Below are positions 18,815 to 27,975 of a stretch of 64,000 bases of DNA, piece after piece. Below the pieces are notes generated by a model. It searched no databases. It was not told the origin of the DNA and worked only from the letters and a program-made list of their open reading frames with translations. Within the stretch, counting starts at the first letter, position 1. The number at the start of each line of letters is the position of its first letter. Origin of the DNA: Formosa agariphila KMM 3901 (GTDB lineage: Bacteria; Bacteroidota; Bacteroidia; Flavobacteriales; Flavobacteriaceae); NCBI RefSeq assembly GCF_000723205.1, contig NZ_HG315671.1, positions 1,089,351-1,153,350 on the forward strand, given 5' to 3'. Position numbers and translations under genes: made by a program.

Positions 18815-20581
18815 ATGAAAACTATCAATATAATATCAAAAATAACGTTCACTTTCATCTTAAGTACGCTGGCTTTTAATTGCTCGGATTTAGATGAAGT
18901 TGTTAAAGACGAAGTCATTGGCGGACAAACATCTAATCCAGAGAGTGCAATTGCTGCAGCTTACGGACAATTGGCAGATGGTACGTTTACAGATCATGGT
19001 AGCGTTTTTGGTTTACAAGAATATCCTACCGACGAATGTATGCTACCTACACGAGGAAGCGACTGGGGAGACGGTGGAAAATGGAGAGACCTTACAGAGT
19101 TTACTTGGGGAACGACTAATGCACAAGTTACAGGGACATGGAATGCTTTAAATAGCGGTATCACTAAAACGCTAATTGCTATTGAATCTTTACAAGAAAA
19201 CCCAAATTATGCGAATTATGATTTATTCATGGCAGAAGCCAAAGCTTTATTAATTCTATATGTATACAACACTTTGGACTTGTTTAACCAAGCACCATAT
19301 AGAGACTTATTCTCGGACGATAAATCTTTAGTTTTTCTTCAAGCAGATACAGAAATAGATAATTTAATATCTGATTTAGAAGCTATCATTCCAAATCTTG
19401 CCGATTTAGGAGAACAGCAAACCTATAATGGCCGTTTTACAAAACAAGCCGCTTATGCTTTGTTAGCAGATATGTATTTAAACAGAGCTGTTTTTAAAGA
19501 TCGTTATAATACCTCTTCTAGTTTTAATTTTACAGAAACTGCTGTCGATAACAATGGAACAGACATGGATAAGGTTATTTACTATTCTACGTTATTAATT
19601 AATGATCGCTTTAGTTTAGAGAGCAACTACTTCGACAATTTTGCACTAAGTAATTCTAACGGATCTGAAATTATTTTTGCCGTAATTCAGGAGAATGATA
19701 ATATTAGAAGAAGTGATAATGATTTTGCCTATATGTCTACCGGACGTGCCCAAAAACAAACTCCAGACAACAGAGGAACTAATGGCTCTAATGTGGGACC
19801 TGAATTTTATAAGACTTGGGAAGGTAATCATGATGATCCACGATTCCACAGATATTATCAGTATGCCGATGGAACTTGGTTTATGAACGATGGCACAACG
19901 ACTAGTGTACCTGCAGAAGATATTAGACCAGATACAGGAAAACCTTTAGTACATTTTAATAGAGGTTTACAAGTTGGGCAACAATACGGACCTACACTTG
20001 ATGGAAAAGGAGGCTTTAATATGACTGCAGACGGAAGAATTGCAATTAGCAAATTATACATGGAAAAGAACACGACTATTCCTATGGACTATACGCCAGA
20101 AATGAATTTTAACAATCCGTCGGAAGCCATTTTAACACAAGATCAAATTAATGCAGGTGTACGTAACTTTAAATGGGAATTTGATCCAGAAAATGGAAAC
20201 GGTAACAGTGCTGTTGATATTCCGTTATATCGTTTAGGAGGTATTTACTGTATGAGAGCAGAAGCTTATTTTAGAAAAGGAGAAACGGGTCTTGCTTTAG
20301 CCGATATTAATAAATTGCGTACTAGCAGAACTCGAGAAGCTTTATTTGATAATGCTCCTGGTGTTGCCCTTGAAACTTTAGATGACGTTACTCTATACAA
20401 CGAAATCGGATTTGAAATGTATTGGGAAATGTACAGAAGAAAACAAATGATTCGTTTTAATACTTACGACAAAGCGTATACAGCTAAAGCCGCTACGCAA
20501 CCGTATTTAAGAGTTTTTGCTATCCCACAATCTACTATTGATGTTACAGATGGCATTGAACAAAATTTCGGATATAATTAA
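18815..20581 (+). CDS. susD: SusD/RagB-family glycan-binding lipoprotein 1
   Basis: A 588-residue SusD-type surface lipoprotein with signal peptide and lipobox (FNCSD, cysteine near residue 24). It has the TPR-rich SusD fold, with conserved segments such as AEAKALLILYVYN, FTKQAAYALLADMYLNRA and MRAEAYFRKGETGLALADIN, and the usual C-terminal helix (EIGFEMYWEMYRRKQMIRF). It is translated 3 bases after its SusC partner and closed by a strong terminator. Confidence 0.95.
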   Translation: MKTINIISKITFTFILSTLAFNCSDLDEVVKDEVIGGQTSNPESAIAAAYGQLADGTFTDHGSVFGLQEYPTDECMLPTRGSDWGDGGKWRDLTEFTWGTTNAQVTGTWNALNSGITKTLIAIESLQENPNYANYDLFMAEAKALLILYVYNTLDLFNQAPYRDLFSDDKSLVFLQADTEIDNLISDLEAIIPNLADLGEQQTYNGRFTKQAAYALLADMYLNRAVFKDRYNTSSSFNFTETAVDNNGTDMDKVIYYSTLLINDRFSLESNYFDNFALSNSNGSEIIFAVIQENDNIRRSDNDFAYMSTGRAQKQTPDNRGTNGSNVGPEFYKTWEGNHDDPRFHRYYQYADGTWFMNDGTTTSVPAEDIRPDTGKPLVHFNRGLQVGQQYGPTLDGKGGFNMTADGRIAISKLYMEKNTTIPMDYTPEMNFNNPSEAILTQDQINAGVRNFKWEFDPENGNGNSAVDIPLYRLGGIYCMRAEAYFRKGETGLALADINKLRTSRTREALFDNAPGVALETLDDVTLYNEIGFEMYWEMYRRKQMIRFNTYDKAYTAKAATQPYLRVFAIPQSTIDVTDGIEQNFGYN

Positions 20582-20603
20582 GTCGGTTTTTTAATCATCT
20601 ATT

Positions 20604-20636
20604 AAAAGGTAGCAATATGAATTGCTACCTTTTTCA
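20604..20636 (+). terminator. Terminator of SusC/SusD operon 1
   Basis: The arms AAAGGTAGCAAT (20605-20616) and ATTGCTACCTTT (20621-20632) form a perfect 12-bp stem with a four-base loop, followed by Ts, 24 bases after the susD stop. Confidence 0.85.
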
Positions 20637-20647
20637 TAGGTTTCAAA

Positions 20648-21180
20648 TTAGGGTTTAAAGCCCTGCAATTTCGTTGCAACACTTTAGTAAAATGAAATTT
20701 TTATTTTTATGAAATGGGAAAATATCAACGCAAAGAATCGCATGCAGTAACTCGTTTAGGTTGTCATATAGTATGGTCTACCAAGTATAGATATAAAGTA
20801 TTGAAAGGAGATGTACAGTCTCGTTGCTGGGATTTGCTGATTCAAACATTTGAAGTTAAAGGAAGTTAAACATTAAAAAGAGTTGTTAGTTCTAATCATG
20901 CTCACATGCATATTGAATACTCACTAAAACAGAGTATTAGTTTTTTTTACAAAACAAATAAAGAGAAGAAGTTCAAGGAAGTTACAGCAGGAATTTCTAA
21001 AATTAATAAAAAAAATATTGGATAAACATTTTTGGGAAACAGGTTATGGTGTTTGGAATACTGGAAATATCACAGATAGAAATGGTGATTGAATATTTAG
21101 AGCATCATAGGAAGCCTAATTCGGATAACTCCAACTTCGTATTAGAGTAAAAACAAAGAGGAACTTTAGTTCCTCGTGTA
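20648..21180 (+). mobile_element. Degenerate IS200/IS605-type element
   Basis: A decayed single-ORF element. Its left part contains two small hairpins (20650-20664 and 20665-20677) and its right end a hairpin with arms GAGGAAC (21158-21164) and GTTCCTC (21169-21175) around TTTA, like the subterminal hairpins of IS200 ends. There are no inverted terminal repeats or target duplications, as expected for this family. The exact ends are not certain. Confidence 0.65.
20714..21150 (+). pseudogene. tnpA: Broken tnpA (HUH-type Y1 transposase of IS200/IS605)
   Basis: The ATG at 20714 starts MGKYQRKESHAVTRLGCHIV followed by WSTKYRYKVLKGDVQ, the classic TnpA opening. The frame stops after ~51 codons at VKGS. 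Beyond it, shifted frames keep SNHAHMHIEYS (HUH histidines), HFWETGYGVWNTGNITD, the catalytic-tyrosine segment EMVIEYLEHHR and the typical end NSDNSNFVLE (stop at 21148-21150). At least two frameshifts and several stops make it inactive. Its near-full length indicates gradual decay rather than deletion. Confidence 0.85.
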
Positions 21181-21240
21181 ACAAACTTATGGGCTTAATT
21201 CCATAGTGGTTTAGTTTTTTGAAATGAGTTTGTAAATAAA

Positions 21241-21312
21241 AAGTAGGTTATAATTTAAGTTACTTTTTTGATGCTGTGTGTTCAAATAAAATGAATGCTT
21301 TCTAAAAATAAA
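21241..21312 (+). pseudogene. Tail fragment of the decayed small gene, copy 3
   Basis: This stretch matches the 3' part of copy 2 (about 11235-11304), including the shared run GTGTTCAAATAAAATGAATG and the following TTTC(C/T)AAAAA. Only the tail survives. It lies between the dead IS200 element and the kdu terminator. Confidence 0.6.
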
Positions 21313-21349
21313 GAGGCTCAAAATTCAATTGAATTCTGAGCCTCTTTTT
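21308..21349. terminator. Bidirectional terminator at the end of kduD
   Basis: AAAGAGGCTCA (21310-21320) pairs with TGAGCCTCTTT (21337-21347), with an inner AATTCAATTGAATT palindrome. Ts follow on the plus strand, and As precede it, which serve the minus-strand kduI-kduD transcript. It is 107 bases beyond the kduD stop. Confidence 0.75.
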
Positions 21350-21455
21350 ATATTGCAAACGTAATCTATATAGTGCTTTTAGTCATTTTTTTAGCTTACA
21401 AGTTACAACTTGAAAATCGAGTAAAAAGCTTAAAAAAATGAAGTTGAGTATTCTG

Positions 21456-22250
21456 TTAATCTTCGTTCGTAGGTTTCCCGATGGTTGCTAAAATTCCACC
21501 ATCGACATACAATACATGACCGTTAACAAAATCACTAGCTTTCGAGCTTAAAAAGATAGCCGCTCCGGCTAAATCGTCAGGATCTCCCCATTTTGCTGCT
21601 GGTGTTCTATTAATAATAAAATCGTTAAACGGATGACCGTCTACACGAATGGGTTCTGTTTGAGAAGTAGCAAAATAACCTGGCCCAATACCATTCACCT
21701 GAATGTTATATTTTGCCCATTCTGTAGCCATATTCTGAGTTAACATTTTTAGTCCGCCTTTCGCTGCTGCATACGCACCTACATTGTTTCGGCCTAGTTC
21801 ACTCATCATCGAGCAAATGTTAATCACTTTTCCTTGCTGACGTTTTACCATATTTTTTACCACATGCTTAGACACGATAAACGGACTCACTAAATCAATA
21901 TCGATAACCTCTTTAAAATCGGTTACTTCCATGTCTAATAAAGGCGTGCGTTTTATAATACCTGCATTGTTAATTAAAATATCAATCGGACCAACTTCAG
22001 TTTCAATCTTAGAAATAGCTTCAATAACATCGGCTTCAATAGTGACATTAAATTTATAACCGAAAGCGTTTATACCTTCACCTTTATAAATTTTAAGAGC
22101 ATTGTCAATCTTTTCTTGCGATGAATTTCCGTTAACAATAATTGTCGCTCCTGCCAAGCCTAAACCTTTGGCCATAGCCATACCTAAACCGTGGGTGCTT
22201 CCTGTAACTAAGGCAACTTTGCCTTTTACATTAAATAATTCTACGCTCAT
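21456..22250 (-). CDS. kduD: 2-dehydro-3-deoxy-D-gluconate 5-dehydrogenase KduD
   Basis: A 264-residue short-chain dehydrogenase. The cofactor motif TGSTHGLG (16-23), NNAG (94-97), catalytic S147 and YxxxK (Y160/K164), and the C-terminal YVDGGILATIG fit KduD and the close gluconate 5-dehydrogenases. KduD reduces 2,5-diketo-3-deoxygluconate to KDG with NAD(P)H, the step after KduI. It lies 4 bases downstream of kduI on the same strand, which decides in favour of KduD over the gluconate enzyme. Confidence 0.92.
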   Translation of the reverse strand: MSVELFNVKGKVALVTGSTHGLGMAMAKGLGLAGATIIVNGNSSQEKIDNALKIYKGEGINAFGYKFNVTIEADVIEAISKIETEVGPIDILINNAGIIKRTPLLDMEVTDFKEVIDIDLVSPFIVSKHVVKNMVKRQQGKVINICSMMSELGRNNVGAYAAAKGGLKMLTQNMATEWAKYNIQVNGIGPGYFATSQTEPIRVDGHPFNDFIINRTPAAKWGDPDDLAGAAIFLSSKASDFVNGHVLYVDGGILATIGKPTNED

Positions 22251-22254
22251 ATTT

Positions 22255-23097
22255 TTATCTTAATTCTGTTATTTTAGCAACATCCATATCGTTATAATCT
22301 AAATTTTCTCCGGCCATTCCCCAAATAAATGTATAGTTTGATGTTCCAGAACCTGAGTGAATAGACCATGGTGGAGAAATTACAGCTTGGTCGTTTTGCA
22401 TCCAAATATGACGTGTTTCTTGTGGTTGTCCCATAAAGTGACATACCGCTTGATCTTGAGGAATATCTAAATAATAATATACTTCCATTCTACGATCGTG
22501 AACGTGAGCCGGCATCGTGTTCCAAACACTTCCTGTTTTAAGTTCTGTCATTCCCATTTGTAACTGACAAGAGGTAACAATACCACCAATAATCATTTGA
22601 TTTACGGTACGGTGATTTGCAGTTTCTAGAGACCCTAATTCAATTTTATTAGCGTCTGCTTTACTTACTTTTTTGGTTGGATAATTGGTGTGTGCAGGAG
22701 CAGAGTTTAAATAAAATTTAGCAGGATTGTTAGCATCTTCACTTGCAAAAACCACATCTTTAATACCCATTCCTACGTACAATGCATCTTTTAAGCCCAT
22801 GTCATAAACTGTACCATCTACGGTTACAGTTCCGTTTCCACCAACGTTAATAATTCCTAATTCTCTTCGCTCTAAAAAAGTAGACGCTTTTAATGGGTCA
22901 ATAGTCTCTAAAGTCAATGGTCCTGAAACAGGAACAGCAGAACCTGCGATATAACGATCGTAATGCGTATAGGTTAAATTAATTTTATCGGCTTGCATTA
23001 AGGTGTCAATCAGGAATTCATCTCTTAATTCTTGAGTGTCATATTTTTTTACCGTATGCGGACTAGATGCATAACGACTTTCGTAAATTGTACTCAT
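22255..23097 (-). CDS. kduI: 5-dehydro-4-deoxy-D-glucuronate isomerase KduI
   Basis: A 280-residue cupin isomerase that converts 5-keto-4-deoxyuronate, formed from unsaturated uronates, into 2,5-diketo-3-deoxygluconate. The metal site is intact: H198 and H200 (AHVHD), E205 and H247, with the same spacing as in the E. coli enzyme (196/198/203/245). The length is as usual. It is the first gene of the minus-strand kduI-kduD pair and is divergent from the GH88 gene, which generates its substrate. Confidence 0.96.
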   Translation of the reverse strand: MSTIYESRYASSPHTVKKYDTQELRDEFLIDTLMQADKINLTYTHYDRYIAGSAVPVSGPLTLETIDPLKASTFLERRELGIINVGGNGTVTVDGTVYDMGLKDALYVGMGIKDVVFASEDANNPAKFYLNSAPAHTNYPTKKVSKADANKIELGSLETANHRTVNQMIIGGIVTSCQLQMGMTELKTGSVWNTMPAHVHDRRMEVYYYLDIPQDQAVCHFMGQPQETRHIWMQNDQAVISPPWSIHSGSGTSNYTFIWGMAGENLDYNDMDVAKITELR

Positions 23098-23424
23098 TGT
23101 ATTTATTTTTTGATTCTATTTTTTAAGATATAAACTTAATATAAAATATTGAGTCTATTAAATGTTAGCGCTTTATAATTCAATATTTGAAGGATTGCTA
23201 CCTTGATTTTATGTGGTAAATAACAAAAAGCCTAAACACCATAAAGTAGGAGTTCTTAAAATTTTTCCTTAAATTTAAAACTGACTTATTTTCTTTTAAC
23301 ACCACTCCAATGCTGTGGTAAAAAGTTATGAAAGAAAAGTCAAATGCAACTTTATAGTACACTTATTAAAAAAAAATATAAGAAGTTTTTAACGCTATAT
23401 TGGAAATATGAAATTCAATAGTTT
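23098..23424. promoter_or_regulatory. Divergent control region between kduI and the GH88 gene
   Basis: A 327-base intergenic region with no open frame. It contains a perfect 9-bp inverted repeat AAATATTGA (23144-23152) and TCAATATTT (23180-23188) with the palindrome AGCGCT (23167-23172) between them, and a TTAACGCTATA stretch near 23390. No exact -7 box or copy of the GTGTGCG motif found before uxuB was seen. A regulatory role is inference. Confidence 0.35.
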
Positions 23425-24621
23425 ATGAATAGAATGTATTATTTATTTTTAGTATTAGCACTTGCTTTCCTTAATACGGGATGCAAGTCTGATGCTAAAA
23501 TCAGTGAAGAACAAGTCGCGGAGAGTTTTAATCCGGCTTTAGAACATAGATTTCAAAAATTGGTAGATTATCCTGTAGGAGCCAATAATTTTCCTAGAAG
23601 TATGTCGCTTAATCCAGAAGAGGTCTATACGGTGCCATCTAAAGATTGGACGAGCGGATTTTTTCCAGGGAATTTGTGGTTAATCCATGAGCTTACCGGA
23701 GATAGTATCTATAAAGCGAAAGCTCAGGCTTGGACCGTTTTAATGGAAGATCAAAAAGAGAATGACAAAACTCACGATATGGGTTTTAAAGTATATTGCA
23801 GTTTTGGAGAAGGTTTAAAACAAGATCCAGATAATCAATATTACAAAGATGTTATTGTAGAAAGTGCTAAGACACTTATTACACGCTATAATGATTCTGT
23901 AAAATCTATTCGCTCTTGGGATTTCAATAAAGATGTTTGGGATTTTCCAGTGATTATCGACAACATGATGAATTTAGAACTGTTATTTGAAGCCACGAAA
24001 ATTTCGGGCGATAGTATATATCATAATGTTGCAGTGCAACATGCAAATACAACTTTAAAACATCAGTTTAGACCAGACCACAGCGTGTTTCATGTAATTA
24101 ATTACGATACTATTTCTGGAGTTGTGAAAACAAAAGAAACGCACCAAGGATTCGATAGAAATTCTACATGGGCACGTGGCCAAGGTTGGGCTATTTATGG
24201 CTATACTATGTGCTATAGATATACTAAAGACCCGAAGTATTTGACACAAGTAGAAGCTACAACGAAGTTTTATATGGAACATGAAAATCTTCCTAAAGAT
24301 GGGGTGCCGTATTGGGATTTTAACGATCCAGCAATTCCGGATGCACCACGAGATGCTTCGGCGGCCGCTATAGTAACATCGGCTTTATTTGAATTATATA
24401 CGTACACAAATAACAAAACTTATCTTGATTTTGCAACACGGATTTTAAATACATTAAATTCTGAAGCCTACCTTTTAAAAGATACGGTTAACGGACCATT
24501 TATTTTAGATCATAGTACAGGAAATTGGCCTAAAAATGATGAAATAGATGAACCTATAGTATATGGAGATTATTACTTTTTAGAAGCTTTAACAAGAAAA
24601 CGAAATCTAGATTTAAAATAA
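23425..24621 (+). CDS. GH88 unsaturated glucuronyl hydrolase, lipoprotein
   Basis: A 398-residue lipoprotein (lipobox NTGC, C20) with the alpha/alpha-barrel of glycoside hydrolase family 88. The two acidic residues known from Bacillus unsaturated glucuronyl hydrolase (D88 and D149) match D118 (THDMGF) and D179 (VIIDNMMN), with the same 61-residue spacing. WARGQGWAIYG and HPxxD-like aromatic segments are also typical. The enzyme hydrates the double bond of the unsaturated uronate left at a non-reducing end by a polysaccharide lyase and so releases the sugar. The lipid anchor places it in the periplasm or at the outer membrane. Candidate substrates include glycosaminoglycan- or ulvan-type oligomers; sequence alone does not decide. 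Confidence 0.9.
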   Translation: MNRMYYLFLVLALAFLNTGCKSDAKISEEQVAESFNPALEHRFQKLVDYPVGANNFPRSMSLNPEEVYTVPSKDWTSGFFPGNLWLIHELTGDSIYKAKAQAWTVLMEDQKENDKTHDMGFKVYCSFGEGLKQDPDNQYYKDVIVESAKTLITRYNDSVKSIRSWDFNKDVWDFPVIIDNMMNLELLFEATKISGDSIYHNVAVQHANTTLKHQFRPDHSVFHVINYDTISGVVKTKETHQGFDRNSTWARGQGWAIYGYTMCYRYTKDPKYLTQVEATTKFYMEHENLPKDGVPYWDFNDPAIPDAPRDASAAAIVTSALFELYTYTNNKTYLDFATRILNTLNSEAYLLKDTVNGPFILDHSTGNWPKNDEIDEPIVYGDYYFLEALTRKRNLDLK

Positions 24622-24654
24622 ATTCTAATTCGTAATTTTAGTAGGATATAAGAA

Positions 24655-24708
24655 AATAGTCAAATGACTTATGGTGAAAAACCATGTGTGATTTGATTAT
24701 TTTTTTTG
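24655..24708 (+). terminator. Terminator between the GH88 gene and lacI
   Basis: A long, nearly perfect stem (24655-24675 with 24681-24701, GAAAA loop) is followed by a run of Ts. It separates the convergent GH88 and LacI-type genes. Confidence 0.75.
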
Positions 24709-24723
24709 AAATATATTTAAATT

Positions 24724-25806
24724 TTAGGCTTCAGAAATCGCATTTTCAAACATCAATTGATTCATGTCGTTATACACTACATTTTCTTTAATTAGAATAT
24801 CGATTGGTAGGTAAACCTTATCAATTGGTACTTTCGATTTTAGTAAATAATCGGACATTAATCGTATAGATTCGTAACCTTGTTCAAAGGGTTTTTGAGA
24901 AATTAAAAAGGAAATATCATCCTGTTTAAGACAGTCTACGTTTTGTGGCGTATTATCGAAACCTATAATTTTATATTCTTTTTGTTTACTTTGTTTTAGG
25001 CAGTCAACAATAACTGCAGTTCGACTAGATGGAATAAAAATTCCGCGAATAGAATCGTTTGAATTTAAAGCGTCTTTAATACTTTGCTGCGTTTTTAAGA
25101 CATCATTAAAATTTTCAATTTTCAAATTAATAGGATTCATATTTGGAGTATGGTTTTTAAAAAAATCATTAAAACCATGTATACGTTTAGAAATGGCGTT
25201 ATTATCGCCCGAGTGTTCTCGCGATTGAATTATTAATATTTTAGACTCTTTCTCCATACCTAAATGCATCAATTTTCCCGCAATATACCCAGAGGTATAA
25301 GAATCTTGTCCAATATAAGTAAGGTTGTTAAAGCCTTCAATATCGATGTTTAGAAAAAGATAAGGAATATCAGCAGTTTCTAATTGCGTAGTTATTTTTT
25401 TTGTTTCATTTAAAAACATAGGAGCAAAAACAACAGCCGTCGGTTCGGTTTCTAAAAGCGTTTCAAAAGATTTAAGGTAGGAGGCAGGATCGTATTGGTT
25501 GAACTTAAAATAATTTACGGTTATTCCGATATTTTTAACTTCATCACTTGCCTTTAAAACCCCTAAATAAGGCGATTTCCAAAAAGAATCTGTTTCGTTA
25601 TATTCCGGAATTAAAACGGCAACATTATGTTTGTTTTTCATTGCTAAAGCACTAGCAACGGGGTTTATACTGTAATTTCTGCGTTCTAAAATCTTACGTA
25701 TTTTGGCTTCCGTTTTAGATGAAACACCACCTCGGTTGTGTAAAACGCGGTCTACCGTGCCTTCAGAAACATTCGCTTCTTTTGCAATATCCTTTATTCT
25801 TATCAT
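24724..25806 (-). CDS. LacI-family regulator of the uronate operon
   Basis: The start at 25806 (MIRIKDIAKEANVSEGTVDR) places the LacI helix-turn-helix at residue 1, as in the family; a frame extension of 28 codons upstream runs into the promoter region and is rejected. The protein has 360 residues: HTH with hinge (1-60), where the VDRVLHNRGGVS recognition helix is typical, then a periplasmic-binding-protein-like sensor (65-350). The sensor retains NVAVLIPEYNE, YIGQDSYTSGY and IIGFDNTPQN. It is divergent from uxuB; two 12-bp operator-like palindromes lie in the shared control region. The effector is probably an intermediate such as KDG or a uronate, by inference. Confidence 0.9.
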   Translation of the reverse strand: MIRIKDIAKEANVSEGTVDRVLHNRGGVSSKTEAKIRKILERRNYSINPVASALAMKNKHNVAVLIPEYNETDSFWKSPYLGVLKASDEVKNIGITVNYFKFNQYDPASYLKSFETLLETEPTAVVFAPMFLNETKKITTQLETADIPYLFLNIDIEGFNNLTYIGQDSYTSGYIAGKLMHLGMEKESKILIIQSREHSGDNNAISKRIHGFNDFFKNHTPNMNPINLKIENFNDVLKTQQSIKDALNSNDSIRGIFIPSSRTAVIVDCLKQSKQKEYKIIGFDNTPQNVDCLKQDDISFLISQKPFEQGYESIRLMSDYLLKSKVPIDKVYLPIDILIKENVVYNDMNQLMFENAISEA

Positions 25807-25877
25807 GCCTTGTTGTTGGTGTTCATTAATTAGAAAGTACAAATTAAAGCATTTTATTATAAATAAAAGGTCTTTCT

Positions 25878-25922
25878 CGTGGGCGCACACTAAAATTTAT
25901 TATATTTGCGTGTGCGAACACG
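25878..25922. promoter_or_regulatory. uxu operon promoter with a pair of LacI-type operators
   Basis: The exact -7 box TATATTTG (25901-25908) lies 43 bases before the uxuB ATG. On each side of it is a 12-bp near-palindrome with central CG, the hallmark of LacI-family sites: GTGGGCGCACAC (25879-25890) and GTGTGCGAACAC (25910-25921). Their centres are 31 bp apart, close to three helical turns, and together they form a larger inverted repeat (13-bp arms). Binding here would block the promoter. Confidence 0.7.
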
Positions 25923-25950
25923 AAATTATAATAATTAAAAGAATCCATAT

Positions 25951-26778
25951 ATGAGTAAAGTAGTCGTTTTAACAGGAGCCGGAGGTGTTTTATGCAGTAC
26001 ATTAGCAAAAGCATTGGCAGAACAAGGGCATAAAATTGCTGTATTAGATTTAAAATTAGAAGCAGCAGAGCAGGTTGCAAAAGAGATTGAATCTGCAGGC
26101 GGAACCGCGATGGGTGTTATGGCCAATGTTTTAGAAAAAGCGTCTTTAGAAGATGCTAAATCTAAAATTAATGCTGCTTACGGTACGGTCGATATTTTAG
26201 TAAATGGTGCAGGAGGAAACCATCCCCTTGGAACAACTTCTAATCCGTTTTTAGAAGAAGAAGATTTAAAAAATACAACCGAAGGGTTTAAAACGTTTTT
26301 CGATTTAGATAGTAAGGGTATTGAGTTTGTTTTTAACTTAAACTTTATAGGAACGCTATTACCAACTCAAGTCTTTGCAAAAGATATGATTGGTAAAAAA
26401 GGCTGTAGTGTTTTAAACATTTCTTCAATGAATGCCTTTACACCTTTAACAAAAATACCTGCATATAGTGGTGCTAAGGCGGCAGTTTCAAATTTCACGC
26501 AATGGCTTTCGGTTCATTTTTCTAAAGTCGGAATCCGTGTAAATGCGCTTGCGCCAGGATTTTTCTTAACCGATCAAAACAGAACCCTATTAACAAATAC
26601 CGACGGAAGTTTAACACAACGCGGACAACAAATTATAGACCAAACGCCAATGGGACGTTATGGTGTGCCAGAAGATTTAATTAGTACAACGCTGTATTTG
26701 TGCGACGAAGCATCGTCGTTTGTAACGGGTGTTGTTATTCCAATCGATGGTGGATTTAGTGCATATAGTGGGGTTTAA
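25951..26778 (+). CDS. uxuB: Fructuronate reductase (D-mannonate oxidoreductase), SDR type
   Basis: A 275-residue short-chain dehydrogenase: TGAGGVLC cofactor loop (8-15), NGAGGNHP (85-92), catalytic serine near 158 and YSGAK (Y172/K176), ending in [12 protein letters not shown]. It resembles the SDR-type mannonate oxidoreductase found in Bacillus and Bacteroidota uronate operons, which is unrelated in fold to the long-chain UxuB of E. coli. It reduces D-fructuronate to D-mannonate. It is the first gene of a six-gene operon whose next members are mannonate dehydratase and uronate isomerase, which supports the assignment. Confidence 0.85.
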   Translation: MSKVVVLTGAGGVLCSTLAKALAEQGHKIAVLDLKLEAAEQVAKEIESAGGTAMGVMANVLEKASLEDAKSKINAAYGTVDILVNGAGGNHPLGTTSNPFLEEEDLKNTTEGFKTFFDLDSKGIEFVFNLNFIGTLLPTQVFAKDMIGKKGCSVLNISSMNAFTPLTKIPAYSGAKAAVSNFTQWLSVHFSKVGIRVNALAPGFFLTDQNRTLLTNTDGSLTQRGQQIIDQTPMGRYGVPEDLISTTLYLCDEASSFVTGVVIPIDGGFSAYSGV

Positions 26779-26798
26779 TAAAAATAATATTTAATAGT

Positions 26799-27974
26799 AT
26801 GGAACAAACATGGAGATGGTACGGACCAAAAGATCCGGTAACCTTATCAGATATAAAACAAGCTGGTGCAACAGGAGTTGTATCGGCTTTACATCACATT
26901 CCTAACGGTACTGTTTGGAATACAGAAGATATTTTAGAGCGTAAGAACACTATTGAAGAGGCTGGATTAACATGGAGCGTGGTAGAAAGTATTCCCGTTC
27001 ATGAGACCATAAAAACACGTTCTGGAGATTTTCAGAACTATATAGACAACTATAAGCAGAGTATCGAAAACTTAGCAGCCTGTGGCATTCACATTGTATG
27101 TTATAACTTTATGCCTGTATTAGATTGGACGCGTACAGATTTAAGTTACGAGGTTGCCGATGGTTCACGTGCCTTACGTTTCGATGCCGCCGCTTTTGCA
27201 GCTTTCGAATTATTTTTACTGAAACGCCCGGGAGCAGAATCGACGTATACCGAAGCAGAAAAAGACACGGCAAAACGTTATTTCGATGCCATGACAGAAG
27301 CCGACAAAACACAGTTGGTAAATAATATTATTGCAGGATTACCAGGAGCAGAAGAAGGCTACACATTAGAGCAATTTCAAACCGTTTTAGATACGTATTC
27401 AGATATTGATGCTACTGCGTTAAAATCGAATTTAGTTGCCTTTTTAAAAGAAATTATTCCTGTCGCTTCGCAAAACGACGTGTTGATGTGTATCCACCCA
27501 GACGATCCACCATTTCCAATTTTAGGACTTCCTCGTGTGGTAAGTACAGAAGCGGATTATGCCTATTTATTTGAGCAAGTACCTAACAGATCTAACGGAA
27601 TTACATTTTGTACTGGATCATTAGGTGTCATTGCATCTAACAATTTGGTTCAGATTTTTAAGCGCTTTGCAGATCGTGCACACTTTATTCATTTAAGAAG
27701 TACCGAGCGTGATGCTGCTGGAAATTTCCATGAAGCCAATCATTTAGAAGGCGATGTGCCTATGTACGATGTGGTAAAAGCCATTGTCTTAGAAGAGCGT
27801 AAGCGTAAAGCTGAGGGTAAAACAGATTGGAATATTCCGATGCGCCCAGATCACGGTCACCAGATGTTAGACGATTTAAAAAAGAAAACAAATCCAGGGT
27901 ATTCAGGCATTGGACGTTTAAGAGGTCTTGCTGAATTACGCGGTTTGGAATTCGGAATCTCAAAAAGCATTTAA
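26799..27974 (+). CDS. uxuA: Mannonate dehydratase UxuA
   Basis: A 391-residue TIM-barrel enzyme that dehydrates D-mannonate to 2-keto-3-deoxygluconate. It opens with [15 protein letters not shown] and carries family landmarks: [39 protein letters not shown] and a metal-binding [11 protein letters not shown] near the end. The length matches characterised members. It lies 20 bases after uxuB and 1 base before uxaC. Confidence 0.97.
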   Translation: MEQTWRWYGPKDPVTLSDIKQAGATGVVSALHHIPNGTVWNTEDILERKNTIEEAGLTWSVVESIPVHETIKTRSGDFQNYIDNYKQSIENLAACGIHIVCYNFMPVLDWTRTDLSYEVADGSRALRFDAAAFAAFELFLLKRPGAESTYTEAEKDTAKRYFDAMTEADKTQLVNNIIAGLPGAEEGYTLEQFQTVLDTYSDIDATALKSNLVAFLKEIIPVASQNDVLMCIHPDDPPFPILGLPRVVSTEADYAYLFEQVPNRSNGITFCTGSLGVIASNNLVQIFKRFADRAHFIHLRSTERDAAGNFHEANHLEGDVPMYDVVKAIVLEERKRKAEGKTDWNIPMRPDHGHQMLDDLKKKTNPGYSGIGRLRGLAELRGLEFGISKSI

Positions 27975-27975
27975 A

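Noticed and set aside
23144-23188. Inverted repeat AAATATTGA/TCAATATTT as a KduI/GH88 operator
   Set aside because: The arms are purely AT-rich apart from one base each, and in such AT-rich DNA this may be chance; it is kept only as a note in the control-region entry.
21456-24621. Assignment to alginate degradation
   Set aside because: No alginate lyase (PL6/PL7/PL17) or DEH reductase pattern is present, and KduI/GH88 point to unsaturated glucuronate or similar instead.
25807-25890. Longer start of the LacI-type regulator
   Set aside because: It would put 28 unconserved residues before the helix-turn-helix and run into the operator region.
27928-27975. Longer start of uxaC
   Set aside because: It overlaps uxuA by 47 bases and adds residues absent from the family; the ATG at 27976 follows the uxuA stop directly.
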